Source: Tachypleus tridentatus
Lineage: Eukaryota; Arthropoda; Merostomata; Xiphosura; Limulidae
Assembly: GCF_004210375.1 (NCBI RefSeq)
Contig: NC_134835.1
Location: 68,354,447 to 68,418,446, forward strand
Direction: 5' to 3'
DNA length: 64,000 bases
Position numbers and translations under genes: made by a program. Each line of letters opens with the position of its first letter. Position 1 is the stretch's first letter. Of the stretch, positions 1 through 12,318 are shown piece by piece. The notes beneath the pieces are model-generated. The model saw nothing but the letters and a program-made list of their open reading frames with translations, ran no database searches and had not been told where the DNA came from.

Positions 1-2139
1 TTAGATCAGTGTGATATATGGAGAGATCTTTCTGCTTTGTGGATTCGCATTCATGATACAACTTCCTGAATTTCATGTCAAGACCATGTATATATAATGA
101 TCCATCCGGAGGTGAACAAATAGTATGATATTTTATCTTAAAGAACCACACTTTAACAGGGCATTTTAATGTTATTTTCCTAGTGCTTTGATTTCGCTTT
201 AGCTTTGTAAGTGGACATAATACTCTGTTTTATGCTCTAAGGGTGCGATCCAGCATAGAAATAGTGATTGGACGGTTGGCACACTAAACTTTGAGTATTC
301 GCTAGAACCATTACTCCTAATCTTCATTACCTAAATCACTGCAGATGATACATCCGATGGCAATTTATAATGACCAAAGTCCATAGGACTAGTCTTCTGT
401 TATCTCTCTCCAGAACTTGCATTGTGGATGCATCGTATAGAAATGAGTTTTCATCCATATCCTCTGAAAACATAAAAGTGAGTCCAGCTCCTAAACTTTC
501 AAGAGCCCTGAAAACTTTGAAACATTTTTACAGTTCTTATCATTGTTTCTCAGCTTGCAGCAAAATAGAGAATACTGGGATCTATTTGAAAGGTGGCAAT
601 TAAAATAGCCAAAAGGATTAAGAATTTAATCTTCAATAGCAAAACTCGGAACTGAAAATACATGATCAAATGAACTCTTATCGGTTAGGGAAACTCAATC
701 AAGTGTGTGAATTAAAGTTGTAACATCCAAGTTGAAAAATACTATGCCTTAAAATTTCTTATAAAAATACCTTGGTGGTCAAATTCACTTTGTGTTCACA
801 CTTAATCTGCCTGCAGAAACAATCTGTATTAGACGTGGAAAACTCGATCAATATAGGCATCATTACGTCTCGATCTTGACTTCAATCTATATCTGTGCTC
901 TCCAAGATCACTTTAGTCATGAAGATTGCCCAAAACTACTCTGGACCCCTACTACAATACCTCTACAACCACTTATTTGTTATATAAATCGAAGCCTAAG
1001 TCTGGCAGGACAGAAATTATGAGTAAGACTGCAAAGATAGGTATCTACAACAAAGGGGCAATATTAAAACAGCCATCTTTCTTCCTTTTTGACTTTCTAC
1101 ACATAAACAATTAAAACAGAAGAAAGAAACCAGAAAGTCTCGGCATGAAAGTACCACTGTATCTGTGTGCACGTTTGCAATTTCATGTATCACAGCTAAC
1201 CTTGTAGTCGAAAAATTTAGGAAATGCCCAGAAAACTGCGTATTTTTTAAATACTTCTGTTTCTATGATCGAAAACATTCAAATACATAATCAAATATAA
1301 CAGTTGGCGCACCATATTTGCACGTTTCTTATGCCATTTGGTACTGTTTGTAAAGTTTACTTTATACCTTACTGACTGCAATGTATATGGTCTCCATTCA
1401 TGAAACACACGTCCATCTGTGGTTTCTTGCAATTGTCCAGACGTGTATTTTTTCAAATAATGTTTCACAGGCCAGTAACCACATTTGGTTTCAAAATTTT
1501 ATATCGTAGTCGTCTAGTTAATTTTAAAATTTTTATTCAAAACTTTTGTACCAGTTATATTCTCAGAAATTGATTTATTTTGTATTATACTGCACTCATG
1601 AGTGGCCGTGTAAAGCTTCATATATGTGTGTTAATCCTCGCTTGCACAAATTCACAAATGTTTATTACCACACATGTCTCCAAGTTTTATATATGTTTAC
1701 ATATACTAGTAGCTTTTACAAGACAGAAATGGGCTCACATACTATTGCTACAGTAACACACACTGGCTACTTCCTTAACCCTCAATCATTAGTTACAGTT
1801 TTGTATTTACCTCTGTAAGTAATGAGCTTCAAAACTCGTTTTATAAACTTCATTAAATAAATTACTGCCACAGTTAGCCAAATTTAGACTATAAAACAAA
1901 CATCAGAAATTTTTCTTGTCCTTTTTTTTCTTTTACACATCAGTATATTCAAAGTAACCTTAGCAAAAAATTGTTTATAACAAGTAGTCGTTTATTGTCA
2001 AGGAATGGTTGCCAACTGTACAACACTCTGACACTGTATTTTTCTTGCACAGTTTGATACTCTCGAACAAATTAGCAGAAAAGTATATAGAAGTAACCTA
2101 AATGAAATAAGACCTATACCATTGTGAGAGAGCTCAACT
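1..2139. other. No gene recognised
   Basis: AT-rich sequence with only short chance frames. The stretch near 290-365 (GCTAGAACCATTACTCCTAA onward) resembles 3207-3290 in the same orientation, so a diverged dispersed repeat is present, but its class is unknown. Confidence 0.5.
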
Positions 2140-2151
2140 CCCTCACAGTAT

Positions 2152-2373
2152 TCGCGCCCGCGTCGCGCTAAACATGCTCGCTCTCCCAGCCGTGGGGGGC
2201 GTATAATGTGACCGTCAATCCCACTATTCGTTGGTAAAAGAGTAGCCCAAGAGTTGGCGGTGGGTGGTGATGACTAGCTGCCTTCCCTCTAGTCTTACAC
2301 TGCTAAATTATGGACGGCTAGCACAGACAGCCCTCGAGTAGCTTTGTGCGAAATTCAAAAACAAACAAACAAA
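2152..2373 (+). mobile_element. SINE family A, 5'-truncated, with TSD
   Basis: The copy starts inside the tRNA-like head (near the GTCGCGC segment), keeps the whole body (ACTATTCGTTGGTAAAAGAG, GGTGGTGATGACTAGCTG, CAGCCCTCGAGTAGCTTTGT) and ends in (CAAA)n. It is flanked by the 12-bp duplication CCCTCACAGTAT at 2140-2151 and 2374-2385, so it inserted already truncated. Confidence 0.9.
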
Positions 2374-2387
2374 CCCTCACAGTATAA

Positions 2388-2822
2388 AGAGAAATCACGT
2401 ACAGTACAAGTAAGAGCTCTTAAACACCTAACAGTTATCTACTGTTAACTAGATAAGAGAGATAGTTTCACAGAATATGGGAAACCATTTGACAATTGAA
2501 AGTCATCCAACATCTCAAAAATCAAGGGTTATTCAATTGTTTTAGTCATTGATTATTTGATCAAGCATCTAGCTAAGGAAGCATGGGTCACAACACCCTA
2601 CCACCCAATACTTACTTGACTTAATATCATATAATGCAGTGGTTACATTGCAAGTTGAATATCAATTAATAGCTCAGAAAAGAATAAATGTTACTGCCTT
2701 TTAGTCATTTTTATTTTAAATAAATATATGTCCAAGCTGCTAATCCGGTAATTAATTCCAACCATAACGATCAAGAGATCACAGGCAAAACTTGAGCTTT
2801 CCTGCACCTCTTGAAATGCATT
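2388..2822 (+). repeat. Inverted repeat, arm 1
   Basis: The arm matches the reverse complement of 5190-5634 along its whole length, well above 90% by eye, with a ~10-bp length difference near the outer end. Some in-frame phrases (VTTPYHP; AFQEVQESSSFACDLL on the other strand) faintly recall Ty3/gypsy pol fragments, but no domain is intact. Confidence 0.85.
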
Positions 2823-4811
2823 CTCATCTGACTCATTGACCGCAACTAGACAAGTACTTGCAGTTTTTATCATCCTCATAAACTAAACTAAAATACTTCA
2901 TAATAATATCTTCATCTTTCTCAGACTCAGTTCCAATTTCTGGTAATCAAGGCATTAGTACTTCACCTGCAACATACAACTACAGTTTATTCAAATGCTG
3001 GATGTACTTACACGTGTTCCATAATGGAGCATCTCATATGTAAAAGGTCAAACTTGTCTTAGTAATAGACGTAACCCTGTACAACGAGGGCCAAGCTACC
3101 TCTGTGCCGCATGCACATATAACAACGATGTCCAGTCTCTTCAGTAGAAAGTAGCTTCCTTGATTGCTGTATTGTAGTATCTCTTCTTCTAAATGGACAT
3201 TGAGCATTTGCTAGAGCCCTTACTCCTGGCTTTAGTTGGCTGGACCACTGCAGATTAAACTGTTGATAGCAATTGCTGATGTTCCAGAGCCCAACTGTTA
3301 TATTCTTCCAGAAGTTGCAAATATATTATTTTACTGACTAACTGATCAGTCACTAACCAAATAAATTACTAGATGACTGAAACGAATAAACTAACTCAAA
3401 CTGTCTGATTATCAAAAAAACTTTGAAATGATTCATTAATATTTATTCACTCATTCTGGCGTTTGTATATTGTACAATATTTCAGGAACATTCAAGATGC
3501 ATCATCGCCTAAATCTTTATGGAATGTTTATGCTTTGCATAATAATTAGATCATATACAAAAACTCCCTCTACAGAATAAAACATTCAGATATTAAAAGT
3601 ATCCTATAATAATAAGTTTACTGGACTTCTTTACTCTCTACAAGACTACTAAGCCTACTACATTTTTGATGAGAAAAGTAAATGTTACCAAAAGACATTT
3701 TCAAACATCTTTTAATATAAAATTAACAGACGTACAACCATTAAAATATAGTTTTTAAATATCACTAGCTTTGGTCATAGGTCTATACCAAGTGTTAGTT
3801 ATTGAATAAGTTTTTTTTTTCATTTCTCGAAATAAATTTATTTTTCAAAACACTTAAAATATTTATCTCGCAGAAAAAGTGAAATAAAATATGTTTCATG
3901 GCACTGGTTATAAATCCGTAAAATACTAAATATAACAGTGGCTGGTGAGATTACTATTAGATACAGGATAACATACTTCAAAGCAAGGAAAACTAATAAT
4001 AAAAATCAAATCAAAGCTTCTACGGCAAAACTTGAACAAAATGGTAATAATAAAAACGAAAACTTTGCTAAGCCTAAGCTTTCAGGCTGATAACAGCTCT
4101 TCTTTAGAGCTATATATCAAAAAAAAATACAAGAAGGGTGAGTCACAGATCAAGCAATACAAAAAAAATTTATTTCTATTTCGAAGTTGTTTATAAAACC
4201 GTGATATTATAACAAACAAAAAAAGATGTATTAGCACTCTTAAAGTCATTTTTTTTCATTTATGGATCTAAATAAGATCTTCTGTTAGATTGAAAGCTCA
4301 GATTTAATAATGTTGTTATTCTTTAATAAGTTGTGCATGTTTAGTACTTGTTATTGAGTTTACCATTTTATATGAACACCGCTATATCGAGGCAATCAAC
4401 CACTTGGTATTTAACATAATGTACACACCTACATTTAGACACATTTAGCATGAGAATACTTCAGGCATGTATTCACTATACAAAGGAACAATAGATAAAT
4501 TTAAAAGCACACATCTTCACGCGTTAGAGATACAGGATAAGAATATTATTATGAGTACAAAATTATTTATTTTGCGCACAACAGCATATTATTGCGAATT
4601 AAGCCCACAAATTATTATTTTGTTTGAATGAACAAAGTACAGATTTATACATCTAAATTCTTACAACATGTATTTTTCTCATTGTACATTAGCCATAGAG
4701 TTAATCCTCTGTTTATGATAAGATTGCCTGATACATCTGGATAGATAAATAGGCTTTTTATATTATCACACAAAGCTTTATTAGACCACTACAAGAGTAT
4801 AAAATATTTAC
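2823..4811. other. Spacer between inverted arms, no gene seen
   Basis: This is the loop of the inverted duplication. It is AT-rich with poly-A and poly-T runs. A diverged repeat at about 3195-3300 resembles 275-365. No coding exon is supported. Confidence 0.5.
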
Positions 4812-4812
4812 T

Positions 4813-4938
4813 ATGTGTGTGTGTGTGTTTTTCTTATAGCAAAGCCACAGGAGGCTATCTGCTGAAGCCACCGAGGGGAATCGAACCTCTGATTTTAGCG
4901 TTATAATCCGTAGACTTACCACTGTACAAGCGTGGAGT
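4813..4938 (-). mobile_element. SINE family B copy
   Basis: Read on the minus strand it has a tRNA-like head with A-box-like and B-box (GGTTCGATTCCCCTCGG) promoter elements, then a short body (AGATAGCCTCCTGTGGCTTT) and a GT-rich tail that forms the microsatellite at 4813-4829. The anticodon-loop position reads TAC, so a Val-type tRNA ancestor is possible. Confidence 0.8.
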
Positions 4939-5040
4939 GTTTTTTATGCATTCTACCAACTCAAGTATTAAGCTATTTTCGTACTTGTTTTAGTTCATGT
5001 TAATCAGATATGCTATGTTTTTCTTTTATAACATTTTTAT

Positions 5041-5157
5041 TAGCCAAGTGGTTAGGGCGTTCGACTCGTAATCTGGCAGTCGCAATTTCAAATCCTTGTC
5101 ATACCGAACTTGCTTGCCCTTTCAGCCGTAATTTTGTGACGCCTCTACGGTGGGTGG
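5041..5157 (+). mobile_element. SINE family A, 5' half of a split copy
   Basis: A diverged tRNA-like head (TTCGACTCGTAATCTGGCAG) and the start of the body (TTGCCCTTTCAGCCGT). The body breaks at CGGTGGGTGG, a string that reappears at the start of the 3' half (5646-5655), with arm 2 between them. Confidence 0.7.
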
Positions 5158-5189
5158 TTTCCCATATTCTGTGAAAATATCTCTCTTAT
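5156..5189 (+). repeat. 34-bp direct repeat bordering arm 2
   Basis: GGTTTCCCATATTCTGTGAA and the 14 bases after it are identical to 5526-5559. The first copy joins directly to SINE sequence on its left. Confidence 0.9.
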
Positions 5190-5634
5190 AATGCATTTCA
5201 AGAGGTGCAGGAAAGCTCAAGTTTTGCCTGTGATCTCTTGATCGTTATGGTTGGAATTAATTACCGGATTAGCAGCTTGGACATATAGTTATTTAAAATA
5301 AAAATGACTAAAAGGCAGTAACATTTATTCTTTTCTGAGCTATTAATTGATATTCAACTTGCAATGTAACCACTGCATTATATGATATTAAGTCAAGTAA
5401 GTATTGGGTGGTAGGGTGTTGTGACCCATGGTTCCTTAGCTAGATGTTTGATCAAATAACCAATGACTAAAACAATTGAATAACCCTTGATTTTTGAGAT
5501 GTTGGATGACTTTCAATTGTCAAATGGTTTCCCATATTCTGTGAAAATATCTCTCTTATCTAGTTAGCAGTAGTTCTTCAAAAAAGCTTGTTAGGTGTTT
5601 AAGAGCTTTTACTTGTACTGTACGTGATTTCTCT
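5190..5634 (-). repeat. Inverted repeat, arm 2
   Basis: This is the second arm of the ~440-bp inverted duplication, ~2.4 kb from arm 1. It sits between two halves of a family A SINE (5041-5157 and 5636-5757). A 34-bp stretch from within the arm (5526-5559) is repeated exactly just outside it at 5156-5189, in the same orientation. This points to a compound rearrangement, not a simple insertion. Confidence 0.85.
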
Positions 5635-5635
5635 A

Positions 5636-5757
5636 CGCCCAAGAGCGGTGGGTGGCTATGACCTAGCTGCCTTCCCTCTAGTTTTACACCATTAATTTAG
5701 TAACGACTAACACAGGTAGCTCTCGCTTAGCTTTGCGCAATGTTCAAAACGAACAAA
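5636..5757 (+). mobile_element. SINE family A, 3' half of a split copy
   Basis: The body resumes as CCCAAGAGCGGTGGGTGG, runs through CTAGCTGCCTTCCCTCTAG and ends near AACGAACAAAAC. It belongs with 5041-5157. Confidence 0.75.
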
Positions 5758-5826
5758 ACATGTTTACTTTCCATAAAGTGCTCAGCTGTTAATCTTTCTG
5801 CTGGGTTTATAACTTTCAAGCGTACA

Positions 5827-5918
5827 TAATGGGCTATCTGTGCTCTACATAGCACAGGTATCGAAACCCAATTTTAACATTGCAAGCTCTCAGATTTATC
5901 GTTGATCCACGGGGACCA
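5827..5918 (-). mobile_element. SINE family C, diverged copy
   Basis: GGGCTATCTGTGCTCTAC, the B-box-like GGTATCGAAACCC and a decayed tRNA head ending near CACGGGG. It is a third tRNA-derived family, distinct from A and B. Confidence 0.55.
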
Positions 5919-8900
5919 CACTGGAGAAATAGTAACTGCAGTTGTTTGATATGCATCTCTCTAAATCCACTTCTTAATGAAGTTTTAACAGATCTTTATA
6001 GAATTATCTTATATTTATACATATATATATAAATATAAACTGTTGTCAGAATTAAAATTAATAATATTTTTATATAACTTCTCTGTATTAATAATGTGAA
6101 GATTTTAATATGTTGAATTTTTTGTTTTATATCTACGTGTGGTAGTAGTGAAAGAAAAGTATTTCTTGGAATTTCATACTTATGTATATGATCATTTAAA
6201 TTTAATACGTTAATACAATCCGTAATATAAAATAAACTTCAACTACGTAAAATTAGTTTTACTTAAGCAACAAATTTTAAAAGCTAATATTATCTGTGAA
6301 GTTAAATAAACTCATAGTCTATGCAAACAGCATGTTGTTTCCGGGTGTGGTGCCATCTGTATGTCGCCGCCAACGGCACAGAGTTGGTTATGAGGGCTTA
6401 ACGCTAAAACCCAGGTTGCAGCTTTGTGCTTAACTATAAACACACAAAAAAACTATCCGCATAACATAATGAGCCTTTTAAATACTTGTTTGAGCAACGT
6501 CAAGTGTGCACCCTCCAAAAGAGTGAAGGGAAAGTTTTACAATTTGTAAGCATTTTTCGAAAGGAACAAGAGAAAACTTACTCATGTGAATAAGAAGTGA
6601 AAATATTGCCAACTGATAAACATAGCTACATTTTCCGGACATTAAAAAAAAAAAAAAGCCTAGAGTTATTAGAGACTAAGCCTTTTTTTTGTGGTCAGTT
6701 GAATTATTTCAAACATTGTTTTCTTCTTGTGTCATATGAAAACAATACTCCAGTCACAGCCTATTTATACATAATCGATCGTGGATTATGTTTTTATATT
6801 ATTTTTAGGACGTAAAATATAACGTAAAAGATAATTTATAAGGTTATGTTAACGTCACTCGGTGGTGGAATGGTAAATTGTGTGATACACACCGTGCTTT
6901 TCTCTTACACAAAAATTCCTTTGTTCCTTGAATGAAGGATGCATATTTTAATGCTACATTATTGCTTTTGTTTTCTTTATTAAAAATTGATTAGAGAACT
7001 TAAAGTTGTACGTTTTTTTCGTGGTTAAAAATCTGACATAGCATTTGCCTTGCAATCAGAGGGTTGCTGGTTCGAAACATGCCAATTTCTGTCACAACTT
7101 TCCGTAACTTAAAACTTACTCGATGTAGAAAAAGTAAATTTATGGTTTATTTAACACTAAAGAATACAGTTACGGAAGTTATAAGTTACAAAGTGAAACT
7201 ACACAAAAACAGCAAATTTTCAAGTATATATTCACAGTAAAATACTGTACTTCTGTTGTTTCTTTTTCCTTTAAACACCTCATTCTCAGAAAATTGACTT
7301 GGAACCTGACAAGGTTATAACTTGGTCTAATAAGTTTGGACACCGTCCGTTCGATTTAGACCTTTTAAAGGATTTTATGGTATAGAGGTCAAACAATCCA
7401 AAAATGTGTATTTTGGACAGCTGTAGGGTCATATTTACAGAAATCAAGAACCAATTGGCACAAATAGAAATTCACATGAGCCAAACACATTATCATACAA
7501 AAACATTTAGATTACCCATTTTACGTCCTTTTATACGGTCAGAGATAAGAAAAATCTAAATTTTGGGAGTTTATATCAATTACTGGCTACACATTGACCA
7601 ATTTACATGGGATTTAGCATAAGGATACTATTCTACAGGCCCACACATTGACGAACAAAATGTTGGACTTGCCTATTTTCAGTAGTAGCTATTAAGGAGT
7701 CAAAATGCCGCAAATTCATAATTTCAGGGTTTTTGACAATTATTTCGTTATATTTCAGTCAACAGTCATGAGATTTGGTAAAAAGAAACTTTTTACAGAT
7801 TCTAAACAAAGATATACACAATTTTGGAAGTTTATATTTTGCTTAGTTTTTCAGAAAGCTAACCACAACTTGGGAATTTTGTGAACTGTTTGTGTTTATA
7901 TCAATCAACTTACAGAAGATTTGGTATAAAAATACTTTTCTAGGTTCCAAACAGTGATATATACGTTTTATAATGTTTTGGTGTTTTGCAAGATTCTTCT
8001 GGTGTCCAGATTGGACATGTTGGGATTGTGTGACGGAAACTTGTTACAATCGCCCGCAAATGTTGGCTTTTTAATTTAATGCTAAAGTAGCCTAAAATTG
8101 GCAGTAGTGCTGCCTGCCAGTTGACTTTCCTCTAATTAACAATTAAATTAGGTCAGTAGTAGGTAGCTTCAGTCGCACTGCCATAACGTAAAGATACAAC
8201 TGGCACTTCCTGTGGCTAAAAGAGCAGGTTTATTAGCAGCAAGAAAAAGGCTCGATATTTTCAAACCATAAGGAAAACCGGCTAATTACCGGACCATTCT
8301 GAACCAAGTCTTAAAACTTGAATTAATAAAAAATACTAAGGAGTATTTTAGAAAAAATAATGATAATATTTGATTATACTTGAATGTCTGAAATAACGAA
8401 AAATCATGAGTACAATATTTTAATTACTTCTGTAGTTAGAATGGCCGTATATATATATATATTTTTTTTACTATTTTATTTTATTATTTTTATTATTTTT
8501 TACAGCATATCGTATTATAACTAGCTACATTTATGATATTATAAGTTGTTTAACTTAGGTGCTGGCTAGCTGGTGCCTGACGTTAAGACCACGCAAGTCC
8601 CAGCAATATCTAGAAAATCAACTTCCTTTAAAGCATCGAGAAGTTACTAAGAAATTTAATTTTAAGAGAACAGTATAGTAAGTTGATTTAATTTTACAAT
8701 AGTCCTTGTATTTTTAAGAGACTTAAGCATCATTTATAACACAGGTCCACAAAAATGTACCATTTGTCAAGCCATAAGAAACATTAAATGAGGAAATAAA
8801 CTTATTTGTGATTGCTGTATGGTCTGAAGTTTGAGTTATTTTCACCATATAATTTAAAAGAACCCGTTAAAAACACCATTACAACATTTGTTGCTAATAG

Positions 8901-9282
8901 TGAGACATTCGTATCAGGAGTTAATTGTAATAATTCTATATCTAATAACCTTGACATAGTGGAACTAAATATTTTAGTATGTCATGAAGGATTAGTAGTT
9001 AGAAGAATTCACCTGATTGAGAAGAATAGAGATATCATACATTATTTTATTTAGGAAGGTCTTAAATTGGCTTTTAACAAAAAAAAATCATTGCTGAAAG
9101 TGTTGATATTTTGTCTGACATAATGTAGTTGAGTAGTTCCATAGCTCCCTTCGTGAAAGAAGACAAACTCTAATGTTAAGTAGGTTTTAAGAGGTGAAGT
9201 AATCCAAGCCAAAGAAAGGTCATTCACTGTGATATTTTTGAAGGTACATTATTAGTATGAATATACTAACTGAGTATCTCAG
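5919..9282. other. No gene recognised; weak SINE traces
   Basis: AT-rich. Possible tails or heads of tRNA-derived repeats occur at about 6343-6450 and 7000-7075 (GGGTTGCTGGTTCGAA). An (AT)n run lies near 8448-8462. The stretch 8785-8870 is a diverged repeat of 9838-9920. Frames near 6.6 and 8.8 kb show no recognisable domain. Confidence 0.5.
8785..8870 (+). repeat. Dispersed repeat, copy 1
   Basis: It matches 9838-9920 in the same orientation, sharing GAAATAAACT, TGATTGCT, and TTTGAGTTATTTT with many single-base differences. The two copies bracket the candidate exon at 9283-9410. Confidence 0.65.
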
Positions 9283-9410
9283 CAGAGCCTCAACGTGCAG
9301 AGAATCTTGGAGTTCCTGAAGATACCACTCCTAGAAAATCACCAAGGATGAAGCCTCCAGTAGATTTACCTGGTCATCTACCCAGAAAGGTCTCCCGAAG
9401 CAAGAGAATG
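9283..9410 (+). CDS. Candidate internal exon of an unidentified gene
   Basis: A branch-point-like TACTAAC and acceptor TATCTCAG precede a 128-bp open frame ending at the strong donor ATG|GTAAGTGAC. It enters after one base of a codon and ends on a codon boundary. The 42 full codons encode a proline- and arginine-rich, probably disordered segment that includes TPRKSPRMKPPVDLPGHLPR and KVSRSKRM. TPRK fits the CDK consensus, and the basic ends could act in nuclear import. I do not recognise the family. Codon choice and splice sites look real and the flanks are repeat-like. No matching upstream exon was found. Confidence 0.5.
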
Positions 9411-9837
9411 GTAAGTGACAACAAGTGACAAGATGCTATCACATTTGTTTATCGTAGACTTCAGAATATAATGTGTCCAGAAAGACTTGATAAATGGCAT
9501 TTTAGTGTAGTATTTTACTATTATTATTTGTGTTAGAATTGTTCAAGGAATTTTATAATACAGGTAATAGTGCTATAAGTTATGTTTATAATGTTGTAAT
9601 TTGCTCACTTTAAACGTTAGCTACAACGTGCATGACATAAAGATTAAGCACATCTTAGAGATAACTAGAAAAGCTGTAGAATGTAAATACAACATTTTCA
9701 AGGACTAAAAGACTGGTTAGAAAGTGAATGGATGTTTCAAATATAGTACATTAAGTTTCAAATATCATTCTTAACGTAGGCTTACAATAAGTTACGATAG
9801 TGTACAGATGTTTAAGCTTGTGCAATCATTAAAGGGA

Positions 9838-9920
9838 GAAATAAACTAATTTTTGATTGCTAAGTGTACTGAACTTTGAGTTATTTTAACCAGATAGCTT
9901 TAAAAAACTCGGCAATAAAA
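9838..9920 (+). repeat. Dispersed repeat, copy 2
   Basis: Partner of 8785-8870, with similar length and order of motifs. Class unknown. Confidence 0.65.
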
Positions 9921-10015
9921 GTAGTACTTAAATTTAGAGTGTTTAAATTTGACTGATAATTTACAATTATGTGTTGAATTAAATCATAATGATATAACAC
10001 ACAACGTTTTATAAT

Positions 10016-10138
10016 TTGTTTGTTTAAAATTAAGCACAAAGTTACACAATGGAATATCTATAGTCTACCCAGAACGGGAATCACAACCCGAGCTCGAATG
10101 CTGTAAGTCCGCACACATACCGCTATGTTAGTGGGAAG
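10016..10138 (-). mobile_element. SINE family C copy
   Basis: It starts with the TTTGTTTGTTTAAAATTAAG tail and reaches a tRNA-like head near ACCGCTATGTTAGTGGG, with decayed B-box-like bases in the middle. Confidence 0.7.
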
Positions 10139-10297
10139 TATGTCTTAAAATAAGTAGAAAAAAAGTCTAACCTTAATGCTAACTGATAATAATACAGTAC
10201 TTCTTAACACATCTACAGTGTTGTATTAAACAAAATTAGCACTTAAAGTGAGCCCAAGTCTCCAGTTAATTTTACAATCTAAAAACACAACTTACAG

Positions 10298-10387
10298 GCT
10301 GAAGCACCACGGCGAAATATAACATTTTTATCAATCCACAAACTTTCCAGTTCTAGAGCTTTCTTTCATATGGATGTACATCACTAA
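10298..10387 (+). CDS. Candidate terminal exon for the gene at 9283
   Basis: Acceptor ACAACTTACAG opens a frame in phase 0, the phase in which the exon at 9283-9410 ends. It reads AEAPRRNITFLSIHKLSSSR, then AFFHMDVHH and a TAA stop (29 residues). The upstream pyrimidine tract is weak. An AATAAA-type signal occurs about 280 bases further on (TAAATAAAAC near 10664). If joined, the product would end in another basic, serine-rich stretch. Function is unknown, and the exon could be a chance frame. Confidence 0.33.
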   Translation, partial: AEAPRRNITFLSIHKLSSSRAFFHMDVHH

Positions 10388-11547
10388 CTGAAAAATTACA
10401 TATTTTGCTGAAAAGACAATACTGTATAGACCTGATTGCGTCTACTTACGATTTGTAACTTTACATTAAGCATATTGACTATAATTAAAACACATTAATT
10501 TTGTACAGTGTAAAACGAACTAAAGGAAAGAACAAGTAGGCGTCAAACTTCAAAGTAACGTGAAGTTCCTTATAATATGCTGTAATATTAACATCCAGAG
10601 CAGTAGAACGAAGGGGTCATCACAACCTTGACAAATCATGATAACTTTTCTTGTGTGCTAAAAAACGTAATGTTAAATAAAACAGATACGTGTTACTTGA
10701 ATTTTGGAGTACAGATCCTACTCCACAATCAAACAAACATTTGTATAAAAAAATATATGACGTCAGATGTTTCAGCATACAACTACAGACATCTATGGAG
10801 TAAAATAAGAACTAGATGGTAGAGACGTTGAAAACAAACGTTTAATTGTCCTAAACCAGTGAAATGAAACGCCAGTGACTAAACAACTTTGATTCTGATA
10901 CAAAGAAGAATTCACTATTAAAAGAGAAATGATTGATACTTTATAAACAGGAACAAGCAGTCAATTTAAGTCTATCTTTGAACTATAATATTGACTTAAA
11001 AAACAACTTTAAAACAACGACTACAATTACTACAATAAATAACTTTTCTATCATCTTTGTTGTTTCTTGCTTGTTTTGCTTGCAGAAAGCCATCCAATTT
11101 GTTTATCTTATTAATACGTTTTTTCAATATTTAAGTCCGAAAAAAAATATTTGTCAACACAGGTACTGCATGTTTAGCATTATAAATAAACTGGAACATT
11201 ATGTTCTACAAATGTGCTGCCAAGTTTATTTCAGCTAATATAACATTCTACCCATGTGTTTGCGCTTTATTTACGCGTTCTATTTTTTACTCTTGAGTTC
11301 TGATACACTTCTTGAAGTATCTTTACAGTTTCCATTTGGTTCTTGTCATTTATATATGTTTCCCAAATTTCACTTTTACCCCCTGATAATTTTGCAACTA
11401 CATTCTGTGCATTTGCTTCGTAGAGAATTGTTGAGGACAAGAAATCACTCCTAATCACTTTTTCCAACAACTAATTTACCTATGAAACTTCCTATCTTCG
11501 TACTTGGATTATTATTCACGCCTTTATGTTTTAGCTTTTGTCGTTTG
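10388..11547. other. No further gene recognised
   Basis: AT-rich sequence with several overlapping frames on both strands (10.9-11.5 kb) that lack domains and splice context. It includes a possible 3' UTR of the candidate exon ending at 10387. Confidence 0.45.
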
Positions 11548-11790
11548 TTTGTTTTTTACTTTCGTGCAAAGCTACATGAAGGCTATCTGCGCTAGCCGTC
11601 ACTCATTTAGCAAGGTAAGACTAGAGGGAAAGCAGCTAGTTATCACCACCCACCACCAACTCTTGGGCTACTCTTTTACCAACGCCCCCACAACTGAAAG
11701 GGCGAGTATGATTGATGTAACCGGGATTCGAACCGCAACCCTCAGATTACTAGTCGAACGCTTTAACCCACCTTGCCATGCTGGGCTAAA
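11548..11790 (-). mobile_element. SINE family A copy, diverged
   Basis: Minus-strand copy with body (AACTCTTGGGCTACTCTTTT) and head (GGGATTCGAACC, CCATGCTGGGC). It carries a deletion after ACCAACG. A 141-codon plus-strand frame runs across it but is a chance frame over the repeat. Confidence 0.85.
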
Positions 11791-12305
11791 GCTTTTGTCG
11801 TATTTCGACATATTGGACAATGAGCATGCGAGGACAGAAGAAAAAATATATATTGCAACATTTATCACTAGTTTTCTCAATTCCTTATCGCAGCTAACTC
11901 CAAAACAACGATTTCGTAGGTTTCAGTAATGTAGAAATATGAATCAAATTATTCTTATCAATTTTTTGTAATTACCTATTACTGCCACCTGGCGGTAGAC
12001 AATAAATGTTTTAAATAGACCTACACTAAATTACAAATATTTACCTTCCAAATATAAATCAACTTTTTCCGTGTCTTAAATATATCGTCGTTTATAGAAT
12101 ACATATTAAGATATTTTTTTGCGTATTTGCGTTTCTATACTATTGTGACATCTAAACCATAACTTGTGAATTTCATGTGTTACTGATAATTTCATCTGCT
12201 CGTTCATATTTCACCCTGATTAACTCGAAATATTTTCTTTACTCTACTTATAAGAAATGTCAAGTAAATCTCGCGTTAATATTTAGCATATGGTAAAATT
12301 GTGTT
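11791..12305. other. No gene seen
   Basis: AT-rich, without recognised repeats or splice-supported frames. Confidence 0.45.
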
Positions 12306-12318
12306 CTTCTGAACAACA

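Noticed and set aside
11504..11929. 141-codon plus-strand open frame
   Set aside because: It runs across a reverse family A SINE; the peptide is the repeat read antisense.
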